Shown: piece by piece, positions 22,151-32,006 of the stretch
Position numbering within the stretch: the stretch's first letter is position 1
Layout of the letters: the number at the start of each line of letters is the position of its first letter
Assembly: GCA_050084985.1 (NCBI GenBank)
Contig: JBITNC010000001.1
Location: 107,136,001-107,200,000 of the forward strand
Reading direction: 5' to 3'
From: Nageia nagi
Lineage: Eukaryota; Pinophyta
Length of the DNA: 64,000 nt
The notes under the pieces: generated by a model
Told to the model about the DNA's origin: nothing
Databases searched by the model: none
What the model saw: only the letters and a program-made list of their open reading frames with translations
Position numbers and translations under genes: made by a program

Positions 22151-22628
22151 TGTTTTGGAATGTATAATGCATTATTGTAAATAGATGCATTAAATCTTCT
22201 ATGTAAATTCACTAATACTTAAGGGTATTATTTGATACCTTAAGTATTTTAGTGAATATAATAATGTAACTTGTCCTACACTCCAAGTCATGAGCATGCC
22301 CCTTGGGTCAAAGGTGTGCATGTCATGCTTAGGTCATCCAAGGAGGGATTTTGGCCTATAAATAGAAGGCTCCCTCTTTGTAATGATACACCAATTGTGG
22401 AGTAAGGATATGCTATAGGATAGAAGTGTAGGAGTTGAGATTAGGAGAATTGTAAGAGAGTTGTATTTGTGAGAGAAGTAAAGATCTAGTTAGTGGATAT
22501 ACTCCTAGTTGGAGGAACCACTTTACATCTTGTGTTGTGAGATTGCTTTGTGTATTTGTTGGATGTAATTGTGAGCTTTCATGTGATCTTGTAGTTTAGG
22601 AATTATATTGTTAGTGTTAGTTCTTTCA
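22151..22628 (+). repeat. Non-autonomous element 5' LTR
   Basis: 478 bp from TGTTTTGGAATG to GTTAGTTCTTTCA. It has two extra T near the 5' end compared with the 3' LTR. TATA box CTATAAATAG at 22356-22365. Same family as the LTR of element A at 4435-5471. Confidence 0.93.
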
Positions 22629-22631
22629 AAT

Positions 22632-22643
22632 TGGTATCAGAGC
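22632..22643 (+). promoter_or_regulatory. Non-autonomous element primer binding site
   Basis: TGGTATCAGAGC three bases after the 5' LTR, the initiator Met tRNA type. GTGAG followed by GTAAAC (donor-like, intron start 22759) lies about 115 bases downstream, as in Copia-1 and element A. Confidence 0.94.
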
Positions 22644-25600
22644 AACTTGAAGGCCCCTCTTCACATCCTTGGAATTGAGGTTCAACATCTTCATCTTGGA
22701 GGCCTCATCTTCCACTTGAAGGCTCATACTCATTTTCTCCATCTTGAAATCTTGTGAGGTAAACGGGTTGGAAGGTATAATCTTCTTTTTTTTGATTGAT
22801 TTTGGATTACTATGATACTAACCATATGTTGTTAGTTTCTAGTTCTTGAAGCCTTCTCTTTTGCAAATTTTTTGGATCATTTCATCATGATACTAACATT
22901 TTATGTGATCTTGAAAATTTGCTTATTATGACTTATATTGATATTATTACCATCTTTTGTGGTTATACTAACACTTTGTGTGAATGTTAGTTTACTTCCA
23001 ATAATGTTATAAGATTAACATTGTTTACTTCCCTTTTTCTTTGTAAAGCTTCTTTATCTTTACATTTGGTTTATTTGTTGAGAGCATTTTTACATTAATG
23101 TGGTATACGAAATTTCTAGAGTTGTTTTGTTTAACAAATATCTGGCTATAGTTGTTAAATACAAAATTAAACAAAACAGGAGGGAGCAATTATTTTACAA
23201 AAATAATATTTTATTTACACAATATCATGGTGTACCTCTATACTCAATTCAACTACTATAGAGGGCGGCTATGTTTTAATTGCTATTCCCAGTTTATTAT
23301 CAATAACAAAATGGAAATTTTTTTTAACATCACAGCTATTCCCCAACAAAAACAACAAAAAAAAACACCAGGGGTTCCCTATCCGTCGCTCCCCACCTGC
23401 CTCTTGTGCGTAGCGCTTCCCTGCGTCGATGCTCCTCCTTGTTTTTTGTGTTGAGTTAATTGGGTCAACTTCGCCAAATACAATCTGGAATAGCGTATAC
23501 TTGTCCAGCTTTCCTCTTCATAGAGACGCGATCACTATTAGCCATTAAATTCAAAATTCAATCTTGATCTTCAACGTTGTGATCATCCGATCCTTCTCTC
23601 ATGGCACAAACATCAAATGCAGACTTCTTTGAAATAGTTTTAATTAGGCGGAGAATACTGCAGACATGGAAACCTCTCCAAAGACGAAATTCCATCATGC
23701 AGGATTAAATCTCTGAGATGTCCAGCCATCACTCTGCTTCTCCTAAATATTTTGCTCACCATCTCTCTCTCATGCGCTGGCACCATTTCACACTTGTGGG
23801 AGAAGTGCCCCAATTGCACAAGAACACTGGTCGGATGGCGGCCTCGTTATTTTTTTGTTCTCTCTACACGATTTCACCTCTCTCCTCTACCTGATGGCTG
23901 GTCATCGCTCTGCTCCACTGTATCCACCCATGGCTCTCCTTGCCAGCCACCAACTCGTCCCCACGTCAGACAACTTGGGTCAGAGTCGTTCCATGTTGGC
24001 GTCTCAGGTAGGCTCTCTCTCCATATGCCTGTTTTCGCTCTCGGGAGTGTGGGGGCCGATTCCTTGTTCCAGCTCATCCTCCTCTGACACTGATCCACTG
24101 TTATATTCTCCCCTTCTATCTCCCCAGTCACGTCTCCTATTAAGGGGATCTGTTGAAATGAAATTTACAGGCTCCAATTTCCTCGCTACCGCTCTTCATC
24201 GGTCAGACCCTGAGGCGTGGCTACAATGTTCAATTGAAACCACAGTTTTTTTTCTTAAGAGGAACGAACTTTGCATATTCAATTCCACTTTCCAAGTCGT
24301 ATTCTGGCCATTCAAACAAAGAAAATTTTCCTCCAGGCTGTAATGTCAAACCATATGAGCTGTATGCGTTAGTTTGTCAAAACTTGGGGGATTTCTCTCA
24401 CATTATTTTCAATCCACCAGTCACTTACCTTGTATGGTACTGCGCTCCATTTTTAAGTTTATTTATTATGTTTTGATGTTTGAAAAGTTGAGCGTTGGAA
24501 AGAGGTTTTCCTTTTGAGTGTAACAGCTCATGATGGCATTCTAATCCCTCTTTACTTTAGACAAACTTACTAGCTATTATTGACTTGACTCCATATTACA
24601 TACTATTATTTGGCATTCCCCTATTACAATCTCATTTTTTAAGTAACAAGGGGGCATAGTGTGTATTTTATGGGATCTTGTTTTTTAAGTAAAACGGGTG
24701 GAAGCACTTATGAGTATTTTACTTAAAAGTTTATGCATGCTTCAAACTTAATTTTTGGTGATAACATAAAGTTAAATATTTTTAAGTCAAAAATGCATGC
24801 TTTGGACTTACAACTTTTTTAAGATTCATGCTTATGACTTAAAAATTTTGAAGGTGCATGCTTATACCTTAAAAATGCATGATTATGCCTCTTAAATTTT
24901 AGTTTTTATGAAGAAATAATGCATGCTTAATTTTGGATTGATGCATACTTCTTTAAGTTGATGCATTCTTACTTAAGCTAATAGAATGATTCAAACTATT
25001 TTTAAAATTATGATGCAATTGATGACTCTAATTTTATGCAAAGTATGGAATGGAGATGATGTAATGATGTCCTTTAGGGGTTGGTGAAGAAAACCCATTG
25101 GACACTTAGGTTTCAAGTTATTGAATGGATGATGTTTTACTTATGCTCTTTTATTTCATGTTTTGCATTTTGCTTTATTTGTTTATGCAAACAAAAACGC
25201 AAACATTGATATGAGCAACCCCCTAAAATGAACACATCCGCATGTATATTCCGCAACATGACCTTTTTGAGGAGCCATGAGGTGAGGACAGGTGGACTGG
25301 AGCCTTTAAGTCTGACGATCCAAGTGGTGAAAAGTCCGTACTGCTTAATTGCCCTGAAATTTTTTGTTGGTTTGGATTTAATTCCAATAGGTGGACAGGT
25401 ATGTGTGTAGTGATACCACATATCCGCATGTCCATTCAGGGATTATCCTGATAACCTAGGAGGATAACTTGAAACCTAATCAAGATTAATAATTTGGCCG
25501 ATCTAATAAACGTCAGAACCTTGGAAAATAGCTAGTACTTCTCTTTGTGAGAGTATATTACTGCCCAAGGGGAATTGGTTGTGGATTGGTAGGACCTGGG

Positions 25601-25655
25601 CTCCACTTGTGTGGGCATCCAGATGAAGGCCTAATTTTAGACAAGACAACAAGCT
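22644..25655 (+). other. Non-autonomous element leader
   Basis: 3-kb leader. 24650-25010 shares the GCATGC/AAGT-rich stretch, and 25200-25650 aligns with the Copia-1 leader (for example CATCCGCATGTATATTCC and CCTGGGCTCCACTTG). In the centre, 23380-24480 is GC-richer and has overlapping ORFs (23752-24087, 23855-24343, 24234-24476) that I do not recognise; FLRGTNFAYS with the proline-rich PFNPP-like end of the last frame looks protein-like but was not assigned. The centre does not match the captured LRR-like piece of Copia-1. Confidence 0.6.
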
Positions 25656-26727
25656 TCAATAATGTCACTCTATATTCAATGGTGTTCTTTTTATGCTGTG
25701 CTATGGTGATTTGTTCTACAAGCATGAGGGTTCGATCATCCTTGTTTACTAGCGTTATTCTGTTTTATGTGCATCATTATTTACAATGTTAAATTTATTG
25801 TATTTACGGTTTATCTTGAGAACTTGGAACTTTATCCAATATACAATTTAATACAAGATAAAAACAAAATAATATTTTTGAAAAGTTCCACTCACATGCC
25901 CAAGTGGATAGCCAAACTAAGTAGAATTATGATCAGGAGAGATTGGAGTTAGAACTCTTAGGATCTGAGATAGGAGAACTAGGTATATGGAATAACACAT
26001 CACGAGTAATTGGGGAAAAACGACATCTAATGTCGAAAAATGGGTAGTACACCCATTGGTCCCCTTCTCGCGTTAGTCATGACACATAAGACTCCCAATG
26101 AAGATCTCTTCGCCAGACTGTAAACGCAACAATATAAGGGTGATAGTCCTTCTGAGGATGCAGCCTTGCAGGACCTGCATAGTGCAGAAAATGGAAGACA
26201 AAAGGTGTCCACAAACAATAAAGTATGATCTTCCATGTCGAGTTTGGACGACAAACAAGTGAGTATGAGGTGCAACTGCTCGGCATCCTCCAAGTGATGG
26301 ATAAAGCAGATGGCCCATCGACGGAGACTTCGATCACCTTGTATGCGAACTAGGTTTTGTCACATCGCAGTCTGCAGCGCAATTTAAGCATGTTGTAAGA
26401 CTCAACCTTGAATACGTCGATAAAGAACGTCTTGGGGAAGATGTGCATGCAGACCTTGGAAAATGGTCATATCCATGATGACTAACAAAATGAGTTAGCA
26501 GTCTCTGAAGGTTTTATACACAAGTGAAAATGATGAGATCAACTAGAATACAATGAATTTATAGAATTCCAAACTAACTAGATCATCAATCATCAATGGG
26601 AACATCAAAATGGATCAACCATACAAGCACAATAATCAATGTGACCTTGTCCTTTACTTTATTAAAACGCTAGAAAAAGATTCCCATTGACAAGCCCAAG
26701 TGGGTGGCGCTTACGGCTTGATTAATG
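25656..26727 (-). other. Unassigned segment with overlapping minus-strand ORFs
   Basis: Start of the 2.7-kb region that replaces gag-pol. Minus-strand frames of 81-88 codons overlap at 26027-26337. Their content (cysteine- and leucine-rich) suggests no known family, and overlap in several frames argues against all but one being real. No match to Copia gag, protease, integrase or RT motifs could be found in either orientation. Confidence 0.4.
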
Positions 26728-26881
26728 CTAGTCTAGTACATGGTCATCAGAATTCGAAGAATTAGCATCATCTTCAGATATGCTAGAATCGGATGTGTCC
26801 AATCCTAAAAGATATTGATGTGAAAGAGACGAAAAGTGATAAGAAAATGAAAAATCGATGACACAAAATACGATGTCCACC

Positions 26882-27295
26882 TCACCAAGCAACACGAAAA
26901 GAGTACATTGATGACCATTGAAGCCCATGATGACAAACGGCCCATGCTATAGTGAGTGGTTTGAAATACTCCTGTGAATGTAGGCATGGCGGTCCAATGT
27001 AGCGTATAAATTGCAACAAATTGCGATTGAACGGAGTATAAACCATTATACGCCATGTCCAATCAAGCCTACTAAGCAAATGAAATAATCAGTGGACATG
27101 ATCCTTATGATTGAGATGAAGAATCATGCAAATACCATAATGATCGTCTAGATACAATTGCAGAAATACTAGTTGCTGTTGCAATAAAACTTTGGAAGCG
27201 ATTAAAGCCCGATTTTCTAAAGTTTCATGAACATTGCGATGCACTATGTTGTCATGAAAATCGCTCGGTAGGGCATGAAACTGAGACACATCCAT
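26882..27295 (-). pseudogene. Unknown minus-strand gene remnant inside the element
   Basis: A frame starting at ATG 27295 (MDVSQFHALPSDFHDN) runs to a TGA at 27089 and continues in the same frame to 26882 (RYIGPPCLHSQEYFK, WAVCHHGLQW). A further minus frame at 26728-26928 ends in an acidic serine-rich tail (SISEDDANSSNSDD). TATAAATAG on the minus strand at 27358-27366 is about 63 bases before the ATG. I cannot assign a family. It is antisense to the element and diverges from the plus ORF at 27592, which suggests a captured host gene or a nested element. Confidence 0.4.
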
Positions 27296-27591
27296 GACAG
27301 ATAATAGCTCAAATCATAAATGCAAAGTGTCGAATGACAAGCGAGGGTCATTTACGGCTATTTATAATGCATATAATTTGATATATTCAAACTATAATAA
27401 TTATGACAACTGGAGAAAAAAATTTGCGGTGATAAAATATCTCACCTACCATTCATTTAATTGAGTGAAGTCATACACATCATGTCATGTCAGGATGGCA
27501 ATAATGACAGTACCACTAAGCCGCGTAATGACTAAGTCATCATTGTGCTATTTTTTCTCTCCTCTTGACTATTAAATTGGATAGTTTACTC

Positions 27592-28062
27592 ATGAACGAT
27601 AGGTTGATCGTCATGACTCCCATAGAGAATTCTATTGCACACATGGGAAGTTCTTCATTGAGTTCTGACACGAAAACAAACATATGGGCAAACTTAGAAA
27701 ATGCCTACCTTCGCCATGAACTGGCTGCAACAAAGGCCGATTTGGAGATAATGGCCCAACGTTACGATATGCTAAAACAAGAGAAAGCTGTATGTATACA
27801 ACATTACCATGAAATCTTGGCTGAGTACAATAAACTACTAGCTGAGAAAAATAGGTGGCAATTACAAGCTAAAGAGTTTGAGACACAACTTAGATGCAAT
27901 GCAAACTATAGCCGCTATGGAATGCGACAATTAAAGGACAAGTGGAAGCAATGGGCCTTCCAGTATAAGGCTATCCTTCGACATTTTGGTATTTACATTC
28001 CAGAGGACATAGCATCTCAGCCTTCAGTGGGTTCTGCCGAAGTTGACCTACAATCTCAGTAA
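27592..28062 (+). CDS. Unknown 156-residue coiled-coil protein of the non-autonomous element
   Basis: ATG 27592 is the first ATG of an open frame ending in TAA at 28060-28062. Residues about 30-95 form a long amphipathic, probably coiled-coil segment with many Glu, Lys and Leu (HELAATKADLEIMAQRYDML, EYNKLLAEKNRW). The C-terminal third has a basic, tryptophan-containing patch (KDKWKQWAFQYK) and RHFGIYIPEDIA. It is sense to the element, occupying the place of pol, just upstream of a polypurine-like AAGGGGAGT (28157) and the 3' arrays. It has no retroviral zinc knuckle or enzyme motif. It may be an element-specific structural protein or a captured plant exon; function is unknown. Confidence 0.55.
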   Translation: MNDRLIVMTPIENSIAHMGSSSLSSDTKTNIWANLENAYLRHELAATKADLEIMAQRYDMLKQEKAVCIQHYHEILAEYNKLLAEKNRWQLQAKEFETQLRCNANYSRYGMRQLKDKWKQWAFQYKAILRHFGIYIPEDIASQPSVGSAEVDLQSQ

Positions 28063-28483
28063 TCAGCCGCTCTGGTATGGAATGGACATTCTTATACCAA
28101 AACCATGCATCCTTTATTCACCAAGCTCCGTTATGAAGTAGGGTTAATGAAATATCCCTCCAAGGGGAGTATTGATTGAATTCTTATTGAATTCTTGATT
28201 TGCTATCGTAATATGTATGTAGACTTTATCAAATCCAAGCAAGTTCTTGATGAAACAACTGTAGCTCTGTTCATCTAAATTTTGTTTTTTACTTCCATGT
28301 TGGAAAGGTGGATCTATTTTTGATGGATTATGTTACATTACTAAATCCAAGTCTTTTTTGTTGATGGCATTGTTACATGCATCTTTCGTTGATTGTGTGC
28401 TGTATCGTGTTGATTTTGTTGTACACCTTCGTGGTAAGTTCGCTCTATGTGAGGAACTTGTACAACTTGGGCCTATCTTGCAC

Positions 28484-28796
28484 TGTTCTATTATCCATAT
28501 GAGAGCAACTCTTATGTGTCTTTTGGCACTGTTTAGTTATCCATATGTGAGGAACTCATATGTGCATACTCTATTTTTGGCCTATTTTGCATTGTTCAGT
28601 TATCCATATGAGAGGAACTTTTATGTGTCTTTTGGCACTGTTTAGTTATCCATATGAGAGGAACTTGTATGTGCATATTCTATTTTTTGGTCATTCTAGC
28701 ATTGTTCAGTTATCCATATGAGAGGAACTCTTATGTGTTGTTTGGCACTGTTCAGTTATCCATATGTGAGGAACTCGTATGTGCATGCTATCTTTG
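28484..28796 (+). repeat. 3' UTR array 1: alternating 46/63-bp repeat
   Basis: Six units sharing GTTCAGTTATCCATATGAGA start at 28484, 28530, 28593, 28639, 28703 and 28749. Spacings alternate 46, 63, 46, 64, 46, so the array is a three-copy dimer of about 110 bp. GTGAGGAACTTGTACAAC just upstream (28450) resembles the Copia-1 3' UTR repeat, which suggests common ancestry. Confidence 0.95.
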
Positions 28797-28830
28797 TAAT
28801 GATAATCAACACATGTTTTACATACAAAAA

Positions 28831-29262
28831 GTGACTATAAGTATTGGCTTGGCATTCTTTGTGATGACTTATAGTGCACCATAAATTCAAGTATCTTTTG
28901 TTGACTATAAGTATTGGCTTGGCATCCTCTGTGATGACTTATAGTGCAATATAAATCCATGTATCTTGTGTTGACTATAAGTATTGGCTTGGCATCCTCT
29001 GTGATGACTTATAATGCAACATAAATCCAAGTATCTTTTCGTTGATTGTAAGTATTGGCTTGGCATTTCCGTGATGACTTATAGTGCAACATAAATCCAA
29101 GTATCTTTTCATTGATTATAAGTATTGGCTTGGCGTCTCCATGATGACTTATAGTGCAACATAAATCCAAGTATCTTTCGTTGACTATAAGTCTTGGCTT
29201 GGCATCCTTTGTGATGACTTATATTGCAACATAAATTCAAGTATCTTTTGGTGACTTATAGT
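28831..29262 (+). repeat. 3' UTR array 2: 70-bp hairpin-forming repeat
   Basis: Six full units start at 28831, 28901, 28971, 29042, 29112 and 29181, with a partial seventh. Each contains ACTATAAGT and, 24 bases later, its reverse complement ACTTATAGT, with an inner CATC/GATG pair, so each unit can fold into a hairpin. Single copies occur at the equivalent places in element A (1-65) and Copia-1 (13428-13490). Confidence 0.95.
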
Positions 29263-29423
29263 GCACTCGTGGCCACACTCTTTTCTTCTTCGATGACGAT
29301 GGAAGATTGATCCATGACGATGGATTCTTTACATATGATTGATGAAATTTGAATCATTTCGATTGATTCATGCTACCGATTTCATCAATTCCCTCTTAAC
29401 TAGTAGGATGGTTAAGATGGCCT

Positions 29424-29640
29424 TCTACTTGGCTCACTCTTGGTAAAGTCAAGTTTATTTGTGTGATATCTTGACGTCAAGTTTATTTGTGTGATATCTT
29501 GACTCACTCTTAAAGTCAAGTTTATTTGTGTGATATCTTGACTCACTCTTGATAAATTCAACTTATTTATTGTGCCTTCTTGACTCCCTCTTGGTAAAGT
29601 CAAGTGTATTTTGTGTGCCATCTTGGTTACTCTTGGTACA
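29424..29640 (+). repeat. 3' UTR array 3: about 45-bp repeat
   Basis: Four to five diverged units of GACTCACTCTTGGTAAAGTC and AAGTTTATTTGTGTGATATC, some shortened. After it, GAAATTGTCTGGTTGG and the stretch to 30327 contain no ORF of note; CATCAAGGGGGAGA at 29780 is polypurine-like and may be a former or second polypurine tract. Confidence 0.85.
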
Positions 29641-30327
29641 ATCCCATTTCTGTATGGCACCTTATGGCTTTATGCATCTTAATGTGGTACTTAAGATGGC
29701 ATTTTGTGTCTTATGATATTTGTTTTACCTTGCCATATTGGTCACGTTGCCATATATGTATTTGTTTGATAAAGTTGTCATCAAGGGGGAGAAATTGTCT
29801 GGTTGGTTGTATTGTTGTGATGACACTCCTCATATAAAACAAATACACAAGTGCACAAGTAATAGTGCACATGTCTTGATATATGCACAAGTAATATTAT
29901 TAGATATCATACTTGATTTATGTCATCCTTCTTGTTGTGCATTTATGATGCTTTATTATGATTAGTGTATGGATAGTGTGATTCATCTATCCTTGTTGAT
30001 ATGAATATGATGCATCTAACTGATCTTGTTATTTGAACTGCTTATGACTTGTAGGTTCTTTTGAGATTGCAGGTTGCTTACCTCAAGTATGCAGGCTCTT
30101 CGAGACTCTTCATGACTTCCAATTGGATGACTACTTCATGTACATTGAAACTAGTTGTGGTTATCGATTGTATTTGGCAAAGTAGTGAGTCTCAAACTAG
30201 ATCTTTCTTACTTCACAAATATGTAAAAAGTTCTCATCTCCGTTGTATCTATTTGGAAAAGAACTCTTTTACTTTCTCTGCTTCTTCTCTCTTACTCGTT
30301 CTATCTCAATATTGCATTAAGGAAGAG

Positions 30328-30793
30328 TGTTGGAATGTATAATGCATTATTGTAAATAGATGTATTAAATCTTCTATGTAAATTCACTAATACTTAAGGG
30401 TATTATTTGATAACTTAAGCATTTTAGTGAATATAATAATGTAACTTGTCGTACACTCCAAGTCATGAGCATGCCCCTTGGGTCAAAGGTGTGCATGTCA
30501 TGCTTAGGTCATCCAAGGAGGGATTTTGGCCTATAAATAGAAGGCTCCTTCTTTGTAATGATACACCAATTGTGGAGTAAGGATATACTATAAGATAGAA
30601 GTGTAAGAGTTGAGATTAAGAGAGTTGTATTTGCGAGAGAAGTAAAGATCTAGTTAGTGGATGTACTCTTAGTTGGAGGAATCACTTTACATTTTGTGTT
30701 GTGAGATTGTTTTGTGTATTTGTTGAATGCAATTGTGAACTTTTATGTGATCTTGGTAGTTTAGGAATTATATTGTTAGTGTTAGTTCTTTCA
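30328..30793 (+). repeat. Non-autonomous element 3' LTR
   Basis: 466 bp, TGTTGGAATGTATAATGC to GTTAGTTCTTTCA, TATA box CTATAAATAG at 30531-30540. It lacks the two extra T and a segment of AATTGTAAGAG present in the 5' LTR. Confidence 0.93.
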
Positions 30794-31646
30794 ATTCGCT
30801 TGGCTAGAGGAAGTCTCAGCCCAAAGTTAAGAGGTCAAAATGCAAAATTGCAACTTTTGGAAGGGCTTTCAGACAAATGAAGGGCTAAAGGGGGCTGAGT
30901 TCATGATTTTTAAAGTCATAATTATGACTTTTTGAGGCATGCGTCTAAGATAGGGAGGCCTAAGAACCAACCGCATGATGGAAAAAAACAAGATGATGAC
31001 TTCTGGGAGCATGTGTTGGGTCTAGATGAGGTTCCAAGTGATCTCAAGACGAAAATTTGGCTAAGGCAATGACCTAGGAACACCAAGATGAACTTAGAAT
31101 TACACAAGGAGCCCAATGCATGGATAAAAAAGACAAAAAATGACTTTTTGGGGCATGCGCTCAAGGAGGGGAACAATTTGATATGAGTGCATTGGAAAAA
31201 TAGATACAATTATGACTTCTTGAGGGTTGCACAAGGCTTGAGGTGGCCCCGGAGGTGTTCAAGATCAAAATTGACTAAGTATGGGTGCAAGAAATGCTAA
31301 AATCAACTTGAAATCAAGCTAGGAGGGAGGTGCATCGATAAAAAAGCCACGAAGGGCTATCAACTACAAGGGAGAGCTGATCTAGGAAGTTGTTGATGCA
31401 GTGATGTGGTTTATGATAGTTCTTTGAAAATTGGCCAGAGAAGAAGAAAAGATAAAATAAATCACAGCAAAAAGGACTCAAATACGTGGGTAGCTAGAGC
31501 AGAACCATCTAATCATTGTAAACTCGTGAGGAGATTTTGTAGACAAGCTCAATGATGTACAATTTTGTAGGGAGTTTTGGTTTCATTTGGGTTCGATACG
31601 TCGAGCAAGTATCCAATGCTAGGAGTTGACTAAGGAGGTAGGAGAT
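30794..31646. repeat. Old diverged tandem repeat, right part
   Basis: About three units of roughly 150-250 bp share ATGACTT-CTTGAGG-CATGCG-like and CAAAATTGGCTAAG-like motifs (31036, 31255; left-side copy at 21950). The element at 22151-30793 appears to have split this array. No ORF is supported. Confidence 0.5.
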
Positions 31647-32006
31647 ATGAAGGTCAAAGTACACCTACGACTGGAGAAGATGGGATATGACGTGAAGTTC
31701 CTTGAAGAGGATGGTGTGATTAGAGAGGCTAGTTTGGTGACAACAAAGGTACAACACATGCTGAAGGGATTGATTTGCACGAGCGATGTGAATGTCTACC
31801 GGACAGGGAACCATATTCGGCACATGATGGAGATACACACCTAGAAGGCTCAAATGGATTAGACCAACAATGATGTTGAAGATTTCATTGACACGAAGAC
31901 GGTGGCATATGACAAAATCACCTTTGGGATGCAACTGGTAGAGGGATTCTTGGATGACCAGTTTGAAGACCATGTTGCAGCCTTGATGCAACATTCTTTG
32001 TTTTAG
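31647..32006 (+). pseudogene. Remnant ORF of unknown identity with two TAG stops
   Basis: From ATG 31647 the frame encodes VKVHLRLEKMGYDVKFLEED, hits TAG at 31842 and again at 31860, then stays open to TAG at 32004, ending DDQFEDHVAALMQHSLF. Both internal stops could be CAG codons changed by C to T. A TATA-like CATAAATAG occurs in an LTR-like AT-rich segment downstream (about 32200), so this may be the 3' end of a decayed retroelement. No family was recognised. Confidence 0.35.

Larger units (their letters stand above)
22151..30793 (+). mobile_element. Long LTR element without recognisable gag-pol (non-autonomous)
   Basis: An 8,643-bp element bounded by LTRs at 22151-22628 and 30328-30793 that differ by roughly twenty substitutions plus small indels. 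An initiator-Met PBS follows the first LTR and a purine-rich ATTAAGGAAGAG precedes the second. Its leader (22640-25655) and 3' UTR (28400-30327) are related to Copia-1, but where gag and pol should be there is a 2.7-kb unrelated segment with a coiled-coil ORF. It therefore resembles large non-autonomous derivatives and would need proteins in trans from a Copia relative. Flanks ACATG and ATTCG do not match, so no clear TSD remains. Confidence 0.85.

Noticed and set aside
23752-24476. Host gene in the leader of the non-autonomous element
   Set aside because: FLRGTNFAYS looked GDSL-lipase-like at first, but following residues do not fit that family and frames overlap. Kept only as an unassigned segment.
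28831-29262. Hammerhead ribozyme (retrozyme) in the 70-bp unit
   Set aside because: GTGATGACTT resembles part of the CUGANGA core, but no GAAA core partner or cleavage triplet lies in the right place.
28484-29640. CRISPR-like regular repeats
   Set aside because: Units are contiguous tandem repeats with no unique spacers, in a plant retrotransposon 3' UTR.
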